From Protopterus annectens (Eukaryota; Chordata; Ceratodontiformes; Protopteridae): a stretch of DNA of 64,000 nt. The notes beneath the pieces are model-generated. The model did no database searches. It was not told the DNA's origin and saw only the letters and a program-made list of their open reading frames with translations. Position numbers and translations under genes: made by a program. The DNA is taken from positions 479,496,785 to 479,560,784 of the forward strand of contig NC_056738.1 in the NCBI RefSeq assembly GCF_019279795.1, written 5' to 3'. This document shows positions 35,839-46,833 of this stretch, piece after piece (position 1 is the first letter of the stretch; each line of letters begins with the position of its first letter).

Positions 35839-37078
35839 ATGCATGCATGTATTAATGTATCTATGTCTGTGTTTCAAATTTTATCCATGGAAACATCAGG
35901 GTCATTCTTGCTAAGGAGTCTGATCTCAATGTCATGGTATAGCCTCCATGGAATTAAGAAGTAATTTTGTTATTAGGTCAAGTACTTTGGGAGAACTCAG
36001 GTGATGAAGTAATAGTAAGGTAAGTAGCTGCTTGAAGGACCTGTGTACTTAGAAATATGGCTAGCTAGCCCAGTTTTCTGGCTAGCAGAACACTTGTATG
36101 CTAATAAGTAGATCACTGTTGGCTAAGGGTTAGCTAATATGGGTCACCTTTTGATTGTGGCAGCCTAGTCCCATTCTGCCTAACCTTGTTATTTTCATGC
36201 TGACCTTTTAGTGACTGGTTTTGTGATCAAAAAGAAATTCTCCAGTATCCTTTTGGATTTTTTATTCATGCCTTCTTCAGCAGGTAAAAGCCATGAGGTA
36301 GTTCAGTTACGTGGTTGCAGATATACTAAAATGGTCTTCTAGCAGGATCAGAAGCTGATAGGGGAATATGGGTGGGAGCTGAGGAAAATGTATATCTTGG
36401 ACAGTACTCTTCTGGACTTGTGGGAAGACAAATCCAAGAAGTTAGAATCCCTGGAATCCACTTCAGACGTGACCCATGGCTGGGATCCTTCTAGAATGGG
36501 GTAGCTGGTTGTAAGCCACTGCAGGAAACCAGCACAGAATTGAACAAGGTAAGATGATATGTCAGAAACTAGCCTAGATGAAAAATGATCATTGAATGCA
36601 TTGGAAACCAGCACATACTGAAAACTTTAGAAGATAAGTTAGGGTCTGAATTTGCTGTCCTCCCTACATCTCCTTGATCTGATTCTAACTGACTCTTTAT
36701 TGACAATAAATGCACAGTTGCAGCCATTTCCTCAATGTGACTTATGCATATGTCAAATTTCATTCATGTGAAAGAAGATGAGTAGGTGAGCTAATTCTCA
36801 TAAAGGGTCTGATTTCTGTGCAAAGAAGAAACATTCACACTTTTGCTGCCTTAAGCTCCATAAAAGATCCTGCATAGCCAACACTGTAAAGCATTTAATT
36901 ATTGCTTGAGGTTCTCATTATGACTGATAAAACTTTAGACACACAAGTGGATGCAAAAAGATAACACATTCAATATAAAATCTGTTATCTCTGCTTACAT
37001 TCTAAACTGTCAGCCTAATGACTGTGATGTGCATTATACAATGACACTCATATTTATTCTGCCAAACCTTAACATAAT
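35837..37078. other. Unassigned stretch
   Basis: No gene, element end or RNA gene is recognised. Confidence 0.4.
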
Positions 37079-37325
37079 CCATTGGTGCAGCGGTTAATTT
37101 TTCCACCTCACAGCAAGAGGTTCCCCAGTTCGATTCTCAGCTGGGGTGCCTTCTGTGCAGAATATGCATGCCCTCCATGCATTTATGTGGGTTTCCTATG
37201 GGTACTCTGATTTCCTCCTACACTCCAAAGACATGCATCTGGATCATTTCTCGCCAGGCCTTCACTGAAAATAGGCTCTGTCCTAGTTGGACTTTCCTGG
37301 TCAACATGTATTACATAAAAAATAA
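37079..37325 (+). mobile_element. V-SINE, second copy
   Basis: The same family as 19,824-20,090: head TTGGTGCAGCGGTTAATTT, B box CAGTTCGATTCT, core GTGGGTTTCCTATGGGTACT and CCAAAGACATGCATCTGG, tail ACTTTCCTGGTCAAC and an A-rich end. It is more diverged than the first copy, and the A box is damaged beyond GGTTAAT. Confidence 0.85.
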
Positions 37326-38621
37326 AAAGAAGTGCTTGTTACTGCAAAAGAAATAGACTGCAATTAACAGAGCACAAATGAACCATAACAGAAATGTAGC
37401 TCCTTAATTCAAAGTAAACCAATAAAATTTCTAGTTGTAGTAGGACCGGAAGTTCTGTCTCATGACAAGATTTGTTGTACTTGTTTTGCACATTGATACT
37501 TGCCATATAATCCCATGAAGAAAATGCTTATTTTTATAATCATTGCATCATATATAAGATAATAATTTGAAACTGTAAACAATTAATCACATTACAATTA
37601 GAGATAAGGAAGAATATAAAATATTTTTTATTTATGGTTCAAACATATATCAACAAGTAACATATTTAACATATTTAATTACGCATTCACAATGTTCTTA
37701 TATTTCTTTCATATATATGGTTTTCCCTTTTCAGGCCTCTGTCCTCCAAACTCAAAGGGAAAAAAATGTCTGCAGTTAGTGTTGCATGGGATTTAAACAG
37801 ACAAGTATGCCAGACTTTGCCAGTGGGATTAAAACTTTCAAATTAAAATAAATATCAGTTGTTTTGTGAACATAAGACAATCATTCATCTACTATCAATA
37901 ATCCAATTCAATATAATTGTATTCATTTTATTTAGAAACATGAATTCTGAACCATAACATTTGCAAATAATTTTATTATGCAGATCAGTTTAGGCCCAGT
38001 TTGCTGCTGTGGTCTGGTATAAAGAGGATGTGCAGAGATACTGGTTTTCTATTCTTCCAGGAAAATACCAAAAAAGCATGAATATTGACTGAATCGGAGG
38101 GACACGTGGACTTGTTGCCACAGTCCTTTGTTGGAGGGCTGTCATATGAAAGATGTACCCTAGGGTCACTAGCAGGCCCACATGGGGTGTACAACAGCAT
38201 ACAGACACAAGGAAAAGGTGGGTCCCTTGGTGATGTAGGTAGTACGTCATCACTGCCTGGGGGGGGCTAAGGACATTACGATCAAAAACAACAAATACAA
38301 AATCTCTGATGGCTGTCTGTCTGACACCTCTTGTAGTTAACTGTCTTCCTTCATGAACAAGTGGACAATCCAGAGTATGGATAGTTGAGGATTAGCTAAC
38401 ACTTGGAGAGAAAAAGAATATAGAAAAAAAATTGTGTCATTTTCATGACATCTGACATTTTAAGCTAGGGGACTCATTTTACCACACACTTTATTTCATC
38501 TCACATTTACTGCTTATGATACCATCCATTTATTTTTTGAAAGTTTTTTTAGCTAAACTCTGTTTAATGTTTGCATGTATATAGACTCATTAAAATTATA
38601 GAGTTTTCAGCAATGATTAGG
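37326..38621. other. Unassigned stretch
   Basis: No gene is recognised. A somewhat GC-richer block at 37,985-38,275 has overlapping open frames on both strands and an acceptor-like CTATTCTTCCAG at 38,049-38,060. The plus-strand frame is closed immediately upstream, and I could not support an exon. Confidence 0.4.
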
Positions 38622-39368
38622 AATTATGCCTAAAACTCATAAGTTTAGTTTTGGATTTGATAAAATGAAACAGGAACATATTTTGTTAAGAACTGTAAAT
38701 CAGTGTCCTTGAGGATGCATTATCACGGCAAATAATACTTGTTGCCAGGGAATGACCAGTACCTCAGTACTTCACCAGTCTTATCTGCTGATCTTAAATC
38801 TTGTCAAGCTTATGTCCTGTAAGACATGAAAATGTAATATGAAAGTTTCCGGCATTCTGCTTTGGGAATGCACATTTCCACTGGTACTACTCCAGAAAAA
38901 TGGAATGAGGGTTTTCATACAGAATATTAAAGATTTACATCACTGATATCTATGATGACCATGTAAATTTGTTTTATAACTTGTTTTCTCATTATCAATT
39001 ATGCCTAAAACTCATGTTTAGTTTTGGATTTGATAAAATGAAACAGGAACATATTTTGTTAAGAACTGTAAATCAGTGTCCTTGAGGATGCATTATCACG
39101 GCAAATAATACTTGTTGCCAGGGAATGACCAGTACCTCAGTACTTCTCCAGTCTTATCTGCTGATCTTAAATCTTGTCAAGCTTATGTCCTGTAAGACAT
39201 GAAAATGTAATATAAAAGTTTCCGGCATTCTGCTTTGGGAATGCACATTTCCACTGGTAATACTCCAGAAAAATGGAATGAGGGTTTTCATACAGAATAT
39301 TAAAGATTTACCTCACTGATATCTATGATGACCATGTAAATTTGTTTTATAACTTGTTTTCTCATTCC
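38622..39368. repeat. Recent tandem duplication of a 375-bp unit
   Basis: The unit starting AATTATGCCTAAAACTCAT at 38,622 is repeated from 38,997. The copies differ by a 4-base indel near the start and only a few substitutions (for example CTTCACC/CTTCTCC, GTACTACT/GTAATACT, TACATC/TACCTC). This is far less divergence than any transposon pair here, so the event is recent. No gene is recognised inside. Confidence 0.95.
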
Positions 39369-40465
39369 CACCTCTGTAGATTTTTCAATGATTAATGACC
39401 ATAATACATATGTGACCCCCTGTTTTCCATTACAAGGGAATATTGTCACGGTATTATAAAGGTTAGATACTAGAAGTCCTCAAACCACAAGAGTACTAAC
39501 CACATTAGTGCTGATATAATAATATTAGTAAGTGCAAAAATAAATCAGTGCTTTATTTCAAGAGGTTAAATATTATCTATTTACATTAACTTTACATTTA
39601 CACAGCCAAATTAGTCAAGAACGTGATGGGAAATGAATGCTAGTTTTTAAATATCACAAGTATTGCCTGCATATTGCCTGGAATCTGAATAATTTGTTTA
39701 CTGATTGTTCTTTAGTTTTCAAGCCATAAGCTAACAAAGCATGCTAAAAGTACTCAGAAAATTTCTGAGATAAGCTGTCACAATAGGAATGGATATATGT
39801 ATTAACACCCTTGCTATAACTAGTCATAATTTTTGCTTCATTTTTGCATTGTTTTGCCCCCCCCCACTTTGTGCCTGCCTTTTAACCACCCTCTACTTCT
39901 CACAGTAATCCCCTTTCAGTAACATCTATACAACTTAGCATAAATGTAATACACTGACAGGAGCAGAGGGGGAGGGGGGTCTCCTGATGTGGGATAAGAA
40001 TCTTATCCACTGGTGAGAGGTGCTGTGTGAGCTATGAATCTACATACTTTTCCAGCTTTTGAATGCTTGGGTAGCTAGGATTTTTTATGCTGTTCAGACT
40101 TTCCCCAGAAAGTGAAGATGTACTCAGACATGCAGTAAATCAATACAAGAGGTAATGCGTGTGAGTTCTCATATGCACAAACTACAGGATGCCTCACTGC
40201 TGTACTCACTTTGATGGGTTATTTGCACTCCCTAATTGATAAGACCATAATTTTGGCTTCTACTAAGGAATATTTAATTGGCAGGAGATACTGCCTTACT
40301 TCCAGTGAGGGAAGCTAACCTGTGGTCACACTGTTCTTCTTCCCACTCTAGTAACTGTGCACACAGGTAATAACCTGAACACATCTTTGGTGACACAGGC
40401 AGGCACTCGACACTTGTACCACTGGACTGGTTTTAGATATAGACAATGCTAGATTTATATAGATT
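39369..40465. other. Unassigned stretch
   Basis: No gene is recognised. It contains short homopolymer runs (poly C at about 39,857, poly G at about 39,970). Confidence 0.4.
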
Positions 40466-40475
40466 ACTTCATTGA

Positions 40476-40703
40476 TGCGGTAGTGGTGCTGCGGTAGCAT
40501 TGTCGCCTCACAGCAAGACATTGTCGATTCTCAGCTAGAGCGTTTTCTGTGTGGAGGCATGCGTGAATGGGCATGCCTTCGTTGAAGGTTGTGTGTCAGG
40601 GCTGGTAACTCGGCATGTAAAAATCCACTACCAAACATTAGCGGACCGGAGTTCCGCTGTGGTGACCCCTAACCGGGGTAAGCCGAAAGACACAGCAACA
40701 ACA
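40476..40703 (+). mobile_element. Composite SINE, full-length copy with target duplication
   Basis: A 228-base SINE flanked by the perfect 10-mer ACTTCATTGA (40,466-40,475 and 40,704-40,713). The tRNA-like head (GTGCTGCGGTAGCATTGTCG, then GATTCTCAGC) passes to a body with CATGCGTGAATGGGCATGCC and a tail TGGTGACCCCTAACCGGGG, ending in a CAACAACA run. The tail motif (GGGGTCgCCACAGcGGA in reverse) is common in fish genomes. The same SINE lies at 51,333-51,549. Confidence 0.9.
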
Positions 40704-40795
40704 ACTTCATTGACTCACACCTCAAGCTTTGAAGCAAGCTCTTACTGTTAACAAATCAGAGCTAATGACACAGAGGATTATGAGTGGGCCGCCGA

Positions 40796-40870
40796 TATTA
40801 TGTGCTTGAGACATGGCATCCATGTTGAAAACACATAATAAGCTGATTACGATCGGAGATCCGATCGTAA
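40796..40870. repeat. Adjacent hairpin and CpG-rich palindrome
   Basis: 40,796-40,840 folds as an imperfect hairpin: 21-base arms from TATTATGTG to ACATGG and back, with a 3-base loop. Six bases on, 40,847-40,870 is a near-perfect palindrome (11-base arms TTACGATCGGA / TCCGATCGTAA around GA) with four CpGs in otherwise CpG-poor DNA. They may be remains of a foldback element or a dimeric protein site. I saw no second copy. Confidence 0.6.
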
Positions 40871-41025
40871 GTCTTTGTAATGCATGGAGCTTTATCTGCT
40901 CTATGTACTACTACTTATAGGAAAAAAATGCTAAGTGTTTTGCTGTCTTTCAAAGCTGTAAAGCACTTAGCAAGCACTGTCAGAAACATAGTATAAGACA
41001 GCCTCTTATGTTGACACTCACCTTC

Positions 41026-41220
41026 CATGCCTCTCAATTGTCCAGATTTTTGCCTCATATGTTTGGTCTTTTGCTCATAAGATTTTGTTTTCAGAAAAAT
41101 CTCTGAGGATCGAAGTCACTAAATAATGACATACATTTGAGTTTCTGAGTTTGTATCCTTCAGAAAATGTAGGCGAACACACACACACTGTTATCCTAGC
41201 TACTTTCTACATTTATAACA
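41026..41220. mobile_element. MITE fragment (CATACCTCTCAAC family)
   Basis: The left end CATGCCTCTCAATTGTCC and interior (CTCTGAGGATCGAAGTCACT; TATCCTTCAGAAAATG) match the element at 12,282-12,575. The right half is missing. Confidence 0.7.
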
Positions 41221-42407
41221 GAAAGTGATGCAGGGACAGGTTACTGGTATCAACAGCAGGCAGAAAGAAATCTGTTTTTATTCTGCTGCTGTCTTTGCTG
41301 CTCAGTACTGGCAGATTTGACTGCATAGCATGAGATCTGACCTTAACAAACTAAGCAGAGAGTCTTAAAACAAACATTTTTTTTGCTTATATTTGAAATA
41401 TGTTAAAGTACCAGGATTTTCTGCACTGTGTCAGGTAACCATTACATTGGAAATATTGTGCACAGTTTATTTTTAGTTCATTTAGAACAGCTGCATATTA
41501 TAAGTTGCAAACAGCATGTAATTCTGTATGATTATTATCTGTTTCTTTTAGCATAGAAGAGGGAAGAAAAAGTTGAGAATTTTTCTGTTTATTAATCTTG
41601 GTCACCAAAAAATTTTTTTTTCACTTTATTAAACTAAGAATACCAGAAATAGCATGTATTCCTCCTTACAGGAAAAGGCATTTAAAGAAATAAATACTTT
41701 TTATCTGATTCACACATCACCAGTAAAACATTTCTTTCTGATCTTTATTTAATAAAATGAGCAAGACAAACAAATGCTTTCAGGAGCTCCTTTTCCTTTC
41801 TTAGTGGCACTTCTAATTTTGTATACTTTTAAAACGTAGTTTATGTCTTCCATACTTTTATGTGACACTTCATGACAGAACAGCTACAATGATTAAATCA
41901 TTTTTATTTTCTGTTATATGTGACAGTGCCATCCTAGAAATAATTCTGCACTCCTTTTGGATCCTCTGTACTGTTTGTTATACCTAGAATCCATGCTGAT
42001 GGAAAGATATATACTTCATTTATCTAATAGCCTGCTCTACCTTACATGTGCCTCTGAGCAAAAGGAACTATACTGTTTTAGCTTAGGATTTCTAGCTGTT
42101 TATACCTTACATAATATAAACACCACACTTAAATAATTAAGTAAATTGTCTTATTACAGCTTCATCAGGAATTTGGCCTGTAAGGTCAGGACTATGCTGT
42201 ATAGTAAAATAGATACACATATAGCTAACGACATTTTACATGTGGACTCCGATTTCAGTTCTCATTACTGACAATACTTCAGTTTTCAAAAACACTTGAA
42301 TACAGATTCATTTAAAGCAAAAGTGCAATAGAAATGGCTACATCTGCAGTTTAGAAGGTGCTTGCATAATTAATTTTATGTCCCTTTGTTCTGGGTGGTG
42401 CCTTTGC
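41221..42407 (-). other. Probable 3' untranslated region and downstream flank of host gene
   Basis: On the minus strand this follows the stop codon of the exon at 42,408-42,604. The sequence is AT-rich without transposon similarity. An AATAAA signal lies at 41,749-41,744 about 660 bases past the stop. If it is used, the untranslated region would run to about 41,725. Nothing else is recognised down to the MITE fragment. Confidence 0.35.
41744..41749 (-). terminator. Candidate polyadenylation signal AATAAA
   Basis: The minus-strand AATAAAGATC is followed within 25-35 bases by a GT-rich stretch (ACTGGTGATGTGTG). It is placed suitably for the host gene whose stop is at 42,410-42,408. Confidence 0.35.
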
Positions 42408-42604
42408 TTAGCATCTCTCAGAAAGGCCACTGGCTGTAGTTGCTGGCATGACCCTGGAGGCCTCGTCCAGGACCCATAGTAACTCTCTCCCTTGGAGAAG
42501 TCTGGTTAATCCCTGCAAAGGGGCGTTTACCTCACAGTCCAGGTTGTTCAGAACTGGCAGATTACTGATGTCAGGAGCTGGAGCCAGTAGAAAGGTTATA
42601 CCAT
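42408..42604 (-). CDS. Terminal coding exon of an unidentified host gene
   Basis: Minus-strand acceptor CTTTCCTTTGTAG ends at 42,605. The frame then stays open for 65 codons to TAA at 42,410-42,408. It reads (D)GITFLLAPAPDISNL, then PVLNNLDCEVNAPLQ and LTRLLQGRELLWVLDEASRV. The composition is protein-like and the stretch is richer in GC than its surroundings. The first two bases (AT) complete the codon left open by the exon at 56,367-56,490 (G), giving Asp. I do not recognise the protein. A GTAAAC at 42,530 could act as an internal donor, but the frame beyond it still looks coding. Confidence rests on the splice site, open frame and phase match, not on homology. Confidence 0.6.
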
Positions 42605-43119
42605 CTACAAAGGAAAGTACACAGGTTTAATAACTTTCTTAAATTTTCTGTCTTTTGTCACACATTTATCCAACAAGCTTAACTAAAATTACTCATGTTA
42701 AATCAAGATGGGTAAAATTAGCAATGTGGGGGTGTACTGACTACAATACAGAATGATGTGATTTGCATAATACAATATTTACTTCTGTCGAACATCTGAA
42801 GTATAATCCATTGGAGAGTAAAGTAAAGATCTAACCCTTACTCATGACACCACAATAATGAAACCTAATAATATGATTTAGCTCTGATTAACAAATCTTT
42901 GCCTCCAGATTAGGCTCGTCAATGTTGTAATACCCATCATTGGTTCTGCTTTTTTTTTTTCACTGAGGGAACAGTGAAGCTGAAGCATTAATTACTTCAC
43001 TTTATGGGTGTTGCAAAAATAAGTGAAATGTGTGATGCTTGAGGGATTGAAAAAACAGTGAGTGTTCTGGTCATGTGAATGATAATTCTGTGCATACAAC
43101 CCATGAAAGGTATAGGAAA
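42605..43119. other. Intron-like unique sequence
   Basis: I see nothing I can name. It lies between the terminal exon and the CR1 nest, so it is probably intronic for the minus-strand host gene. Confidence 0.35.
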
Positions 43120-43233
43120 TCCACAGAAAGTATTTCAGAGGTGCAAGGGTTCAGTGCCCTCTACACATTTAGATAATCAGCTGCACAAACAGGGACAAAA
43201 CCTGCAGGAGTCTCAATTTATATTAGCAAAAAT

Positions 43234-43900
43234 TGAGCACTAATTGCCAGCATACTTTTTCTGGAAAGGGGCCTCTGCACCCTTGTGGCAGGAGATGTGT
43301 GACTAGAGACCCATCCATTGAAACATTGGTCTAGGAATCTGTTCTGAGCTTTTTATTGGCTATTTTGCCCAACAGTACTTTTTTTCATTTATTTTTAAAA
43401 GCCACATGTTTGCCCGGCTTTATGCTTGTTTAAACCAAGCTCCACTGTGTTAGCCAGTACTCTGCTATCTGTATCTGAACCATCCAAGGCTTACAACTAA
43501 AGATAAGACCATTATTGCTTGTATCTCTGCACCTGCTAACTGTTATCACTGTTTTGCTGATTATTTCTGCATCTTTACTGTGATTTTCAACTGTTTTTCA
43601 ACCTCTGCACTTAACTTGTGTTCTGGGCACTTGTACTGTGTAGGATAGACTAGTCACAGATTCTGCTGTGTCTAGTTCTACTTGTATTTGAACTGAACAC
43701 TAATCCCCAGCAAACTTTTTCTGGAGAGGGCCCTCTGCACCCTTGTGGCAGGAGGTGAGTGGCTAGAGACCCATCCACTGAAGATTGTTGGTTTAGGGCT
43801 CTGTTCTGAGCTTTTGATTGGCTATTTTGCCCACCAGTAAGGTTTTTCATTTATTTTATTTTAAAAGTCCCCTATTTGTGCAGGTTTGCATGATCCACAC
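43234..43900 (+). repeat. Tandem 5' untranslated units of CR1 copy 4
   Basis: Two direct copies offset by 460 bases share about 180 bases (ACTTTTTCTGG; CCTCTGCACCCTTGTGGCAG; CTAGAGACCCATCCA; TTGGCTATTTTGCCCA). Repeated 5' monomers act as promoters in some LINE families. Here their position before ORF1 suggests the same, but promoter activity is inferred only. Confidence 0.7.
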
Positions 43901-44351
43901 TGCTCTGCAATATTGTGCATTGATGTGCACTAACGAGCAGTTGTGATTACTGTTGGCAGCTATAGGAGTATTACATTTTCGCTTAGCTGTGGTCTGTTTC
44001 CTAGTGGTATATTTTTACAGTTCTTCTTCCCTATTGGTCTACAGATCAGTACAGCCTCTGAGCAACCCTCTCTAGTTTTTTTCTCATCTATAGTAGTGGA
44101 CTACCCCCTCACAGGATCCCCAACTGGTCATTTCTGGTCAATCTCTGTTAACGACCGCACCTTTTACCTAGCACTATGGAAAGATAATACCCTACTATTT
44201 CTCCTGCCTACCTGGTCAAATTAGGCATACTGAGGCAATGTAGCAATTGCCCATGCACAATGACAACTCAATTCTTTTACTATAGTCCAACTCAACATGT
44301 AAGAATCAAAGCTTCCTCACTCACCAGTCAGTATACCTGACCCTAATCAGG

Positions 44352-44909
44352 TTGTCAGCACTCATATCTCACCACACTCACCTACCACTCAACCAAAACA
44401 CAACCCCACATAAGCAGAGGTCCTCTCTACAAATCTACTCAAAGCACAGAGACCTCCCAAATACAAGCACACCACACATAGTTCACTTGCAGATAAACAC
44501 AATACACATAAAAAGCACACATGCCAGTGTCTCACCAAGTAATCCATTAAGGCGTAACACAAAACCAAATGTACTAGTCATAGGTGATTCTATTGTGAGA
44601 CACACTGATGTGCCACTCACCGGGTTGGATAAAGAGATGGTCATGGTTAGCTGTCTGCCTGGTACCAGTATCAAGAAGATCACACACACACTCAAGTCTC
44701 TCAGCAGCAAGTACTGTCATGATTCTGTCATAGTACATGTTGGTGTGAATGACTTGAGATGTACCTCCCTGGACTATATGAAGAGACACATGACTGAGCT
44801 CTCTGATTGTATGTCCCAGGCAGGTATGTCCCTAGCCTTAAGTAGTATACTACCCTCACCTAGGATGATGCCACAATACAAGCAAAAGATGAGTGACTTC
44901 AACAAATAG
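44352..44909 (+). CDS. CR1 copy 4 ORF1 esterase domain
   Basis: A 185-codon frame. LVIGDSIVRH has GDS at residues 78-80. VHVGVNDLRC, near 129, holds the GxND block intact. LSSILPSPRMMPQY follows. The frame stops just before WCHSKGIQF, and the triad His block is recognisable further on (CGLHLSPLR, with Cys where Asp is expected). The product would be the SGNH-type esterase seen in CR1 ORF1. The low-complexity N-terminal stretch agrees in character with that of the 21-kb copy. Confidence 0.85.
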   Translation: MSALISHHTHLPLNQNTTPHKQRSSLQIYSKHRDLPNTSTPHIVHLQINTIHIKSTHASVSPSNPLRRNTKPNVLVIGDSIVRHTDVPLTGLDKEMVMVSCLPGTSIKKITHTLKSLSSKYCHDSVIVHVGVNDLRCTSLDYMKRHMTELSDCMSQAGMSLALSSILPSPRMMPQYKQKMSDFNK

Positions 44910-45127
44910 CTTAGTTTCTGGTGTCATTCTAAGGGGATCCAGTTCCTTTCAGCTTGGGATGATATGGTTCATAGGCGTTGATGCTTTGCCAGATGTGGTC
45001 TTCACCTGTCACCCTTAAGATTTCAGCTTCTGGCAAAGGCTCTTGACTCCCCCAGTGCATTTTTAAGCAATGCCACAAGTAAAAAATTTCCAGCTTAAAT
45101 TATTCCTCAAAAACCAACATCAGGGTC

Positions 45128-45828
45128 ATGATCATGCTGCTAAACGCTAGGAGTCTAAACCTAAAACTGCACTTGTTGGAAGCTGTCTGCACCTTGGAGG
45201 ATGTCACAGAAACCTGGCTCAAGACTAGGGAAAGCACGCCGGCCATACTGGGTTACAACACCTTCCACTCACTCAGACCATCAAATGAGAACAGGAAATC
45301 CAAAGGAGGAGGAGTATCAATCTTTATTAAAGACAAATACCCCTCCAGACTGGTAAGACTAAATGAGTTCCTTGAACTCCTACAAGTACAACTCTCTGTA
45401 GGAAAAACTCCTCTCCAAATTATCACCAGTTATAGGACCTCCACCATAAACCAGAACATCCATAATGCCTACCTGGACCTCCTGGAGTTCTTTAATATAC
45501 CACCAAACACCCTGGTTTGGGAGACTTCAACTACCGATCAATAAATTGGTCTAACTGCACCTGTACCAATGCACTCACCCAGAGATTCTTGAATTTTGTA
45601 AACTCTAATGCCCTGCACGAGTTAGTGGACACCCCCACTAGGGATTCAAACATTCTGGATCTAGTACTTATGAACATGAGTGATCATTGCACCACTCCAA
45701 GTGTACAGTCATCTCTAGTGAGATCTGACCACAGGTCAGTCACACTAGAAGTAACAATAGCGTCTGACGCTCCCCCTGCTGGAACTAGGCTAAAACATTT
45801 CTCCAAAGCAAACTATACTCTCTTATGA
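45128..45828 (+). pseudogene. CR1 copy 4 ORF2 endonuclease domain
   Basis: Frame 45,128-45,544 opens MIMLLNARSLNLKLHLLEAV, has VTETWLKTRE (the Glu motif), GGGVSIFIKD and ITSYRTSTI. Frame 45,517-45,828 continues with MGDFNYRSINWSN and ends with VRSDHRSVTL (catalytic Asp-His pair). One frameshift near 45,520 separates them. The order and spacing equal those of the 20-kb copy. Confidence 0.87.
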
Positions 45829-46171
45829 GACAATATTACTAGTCTCATAGCCCCTACCCCTACTGATGGCAAGGATACCTATGCAGAGGTTTACATCAAA
45901 GCCTTGTATAAACACTTCACAGCTGCATTGACTCAGTTGTACCTGACAGGATAAAAGTAAGCTCCTCATGCAAGAACAAACCTTGTTGTAAATGGTACAA
46001 CGTATACTGAACCTGGTGATATCGCTAACCTGCTGGCAGATAGGTTCAGTGAGAACTTCTCCCTCGTCTCCGCCCAATATACCACAAGACATCCCTCCTA
46101 CATGTCCTCCCCTAGAAATCTCTAAGGAATAGTTTCTCAATGCCCTTTTCAAGGCAAAAAATACAGCCTCC

Positions 46172-46833
46172 ATGGGACCAAACAACATCCCTGGCTGCAT
46201 CCTAAATTGCTTAAAGCAAGCTTTAGCTGTACCTCTGAGTATCCTCTTTAACCACAGTCTAAGTACTGGGTATGTTCCTGCAGATTGGAAAACTGCTACT
46301 GTCATCCCCCTCCACAAAGGTGGTTCCTCTGCTGACCCCAAGAATTACAGACCCATAAGTCTGACCAGCCTCATATGCAAGACTGTGGAGAGAATCATCA
46401 TGGACCTTATCAACAAGGATATAGGAAACCTCCAAACACTAGACCCATCCAAGTTTGGTTCTGTCAAAGGGAGACTGTGTCTTCAGCAAGGGAGACATCC
46501 CAACAATGTATCACATTAACAGCAACACCTTAAGTACCCAAACCATGGTAAAGGATCTGGTCACACAGGTTGACAGCAAACTCTCCTTTGACCTTCATGT
46601 TTCCACATTGGTAAGGAAAGCCTTCTACATTGCCCATCTCATCAATAATGGCATTACCTCCAGAAAAAAAAGAGGTTATTACCCCCCTGTACTCCTCCTT
46701 TATTAGACCAATTATAGAGTACAATACACAATTGGAGAGACCTCAGTGGTACCTTACAAAGAAAATTCAAGGTGTCCAACACCTGTCCAATACTGATAGA
46801 CTAAAATCCCTGTCACTATACTCTGTGTCATAG
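46172..46833 (+). pseudogene. CR1 copy 4 ORF2 reverse transcriptase remains
   Basis: The entry motifs are well kept (MGPNNIPGCIL, WKTATVIPLHKGG, KNYRPISLTSLICKTVERII, LDPSKFGSVKGRLC). The palm with its catalytic box is absent: the frame passes at about 46,490 from the motif after KGRLC directly to the region after the box (VKDLVTQVDSKLSFD). The copy therefore lacks several hundred bases of RT. The C-terminal part (PLYSSFIRPIIEYNTQ, then LERPQWYLTKKI) follows. Confidence 0.85.

Noticed and set aside
38050-38270. Possible plus-strand exon after CTATTCTTCCAG
   Set aside because: The open frame is closed a few codons after the acceptor and begins only at a TTG; splice and frame evidence do not agree.
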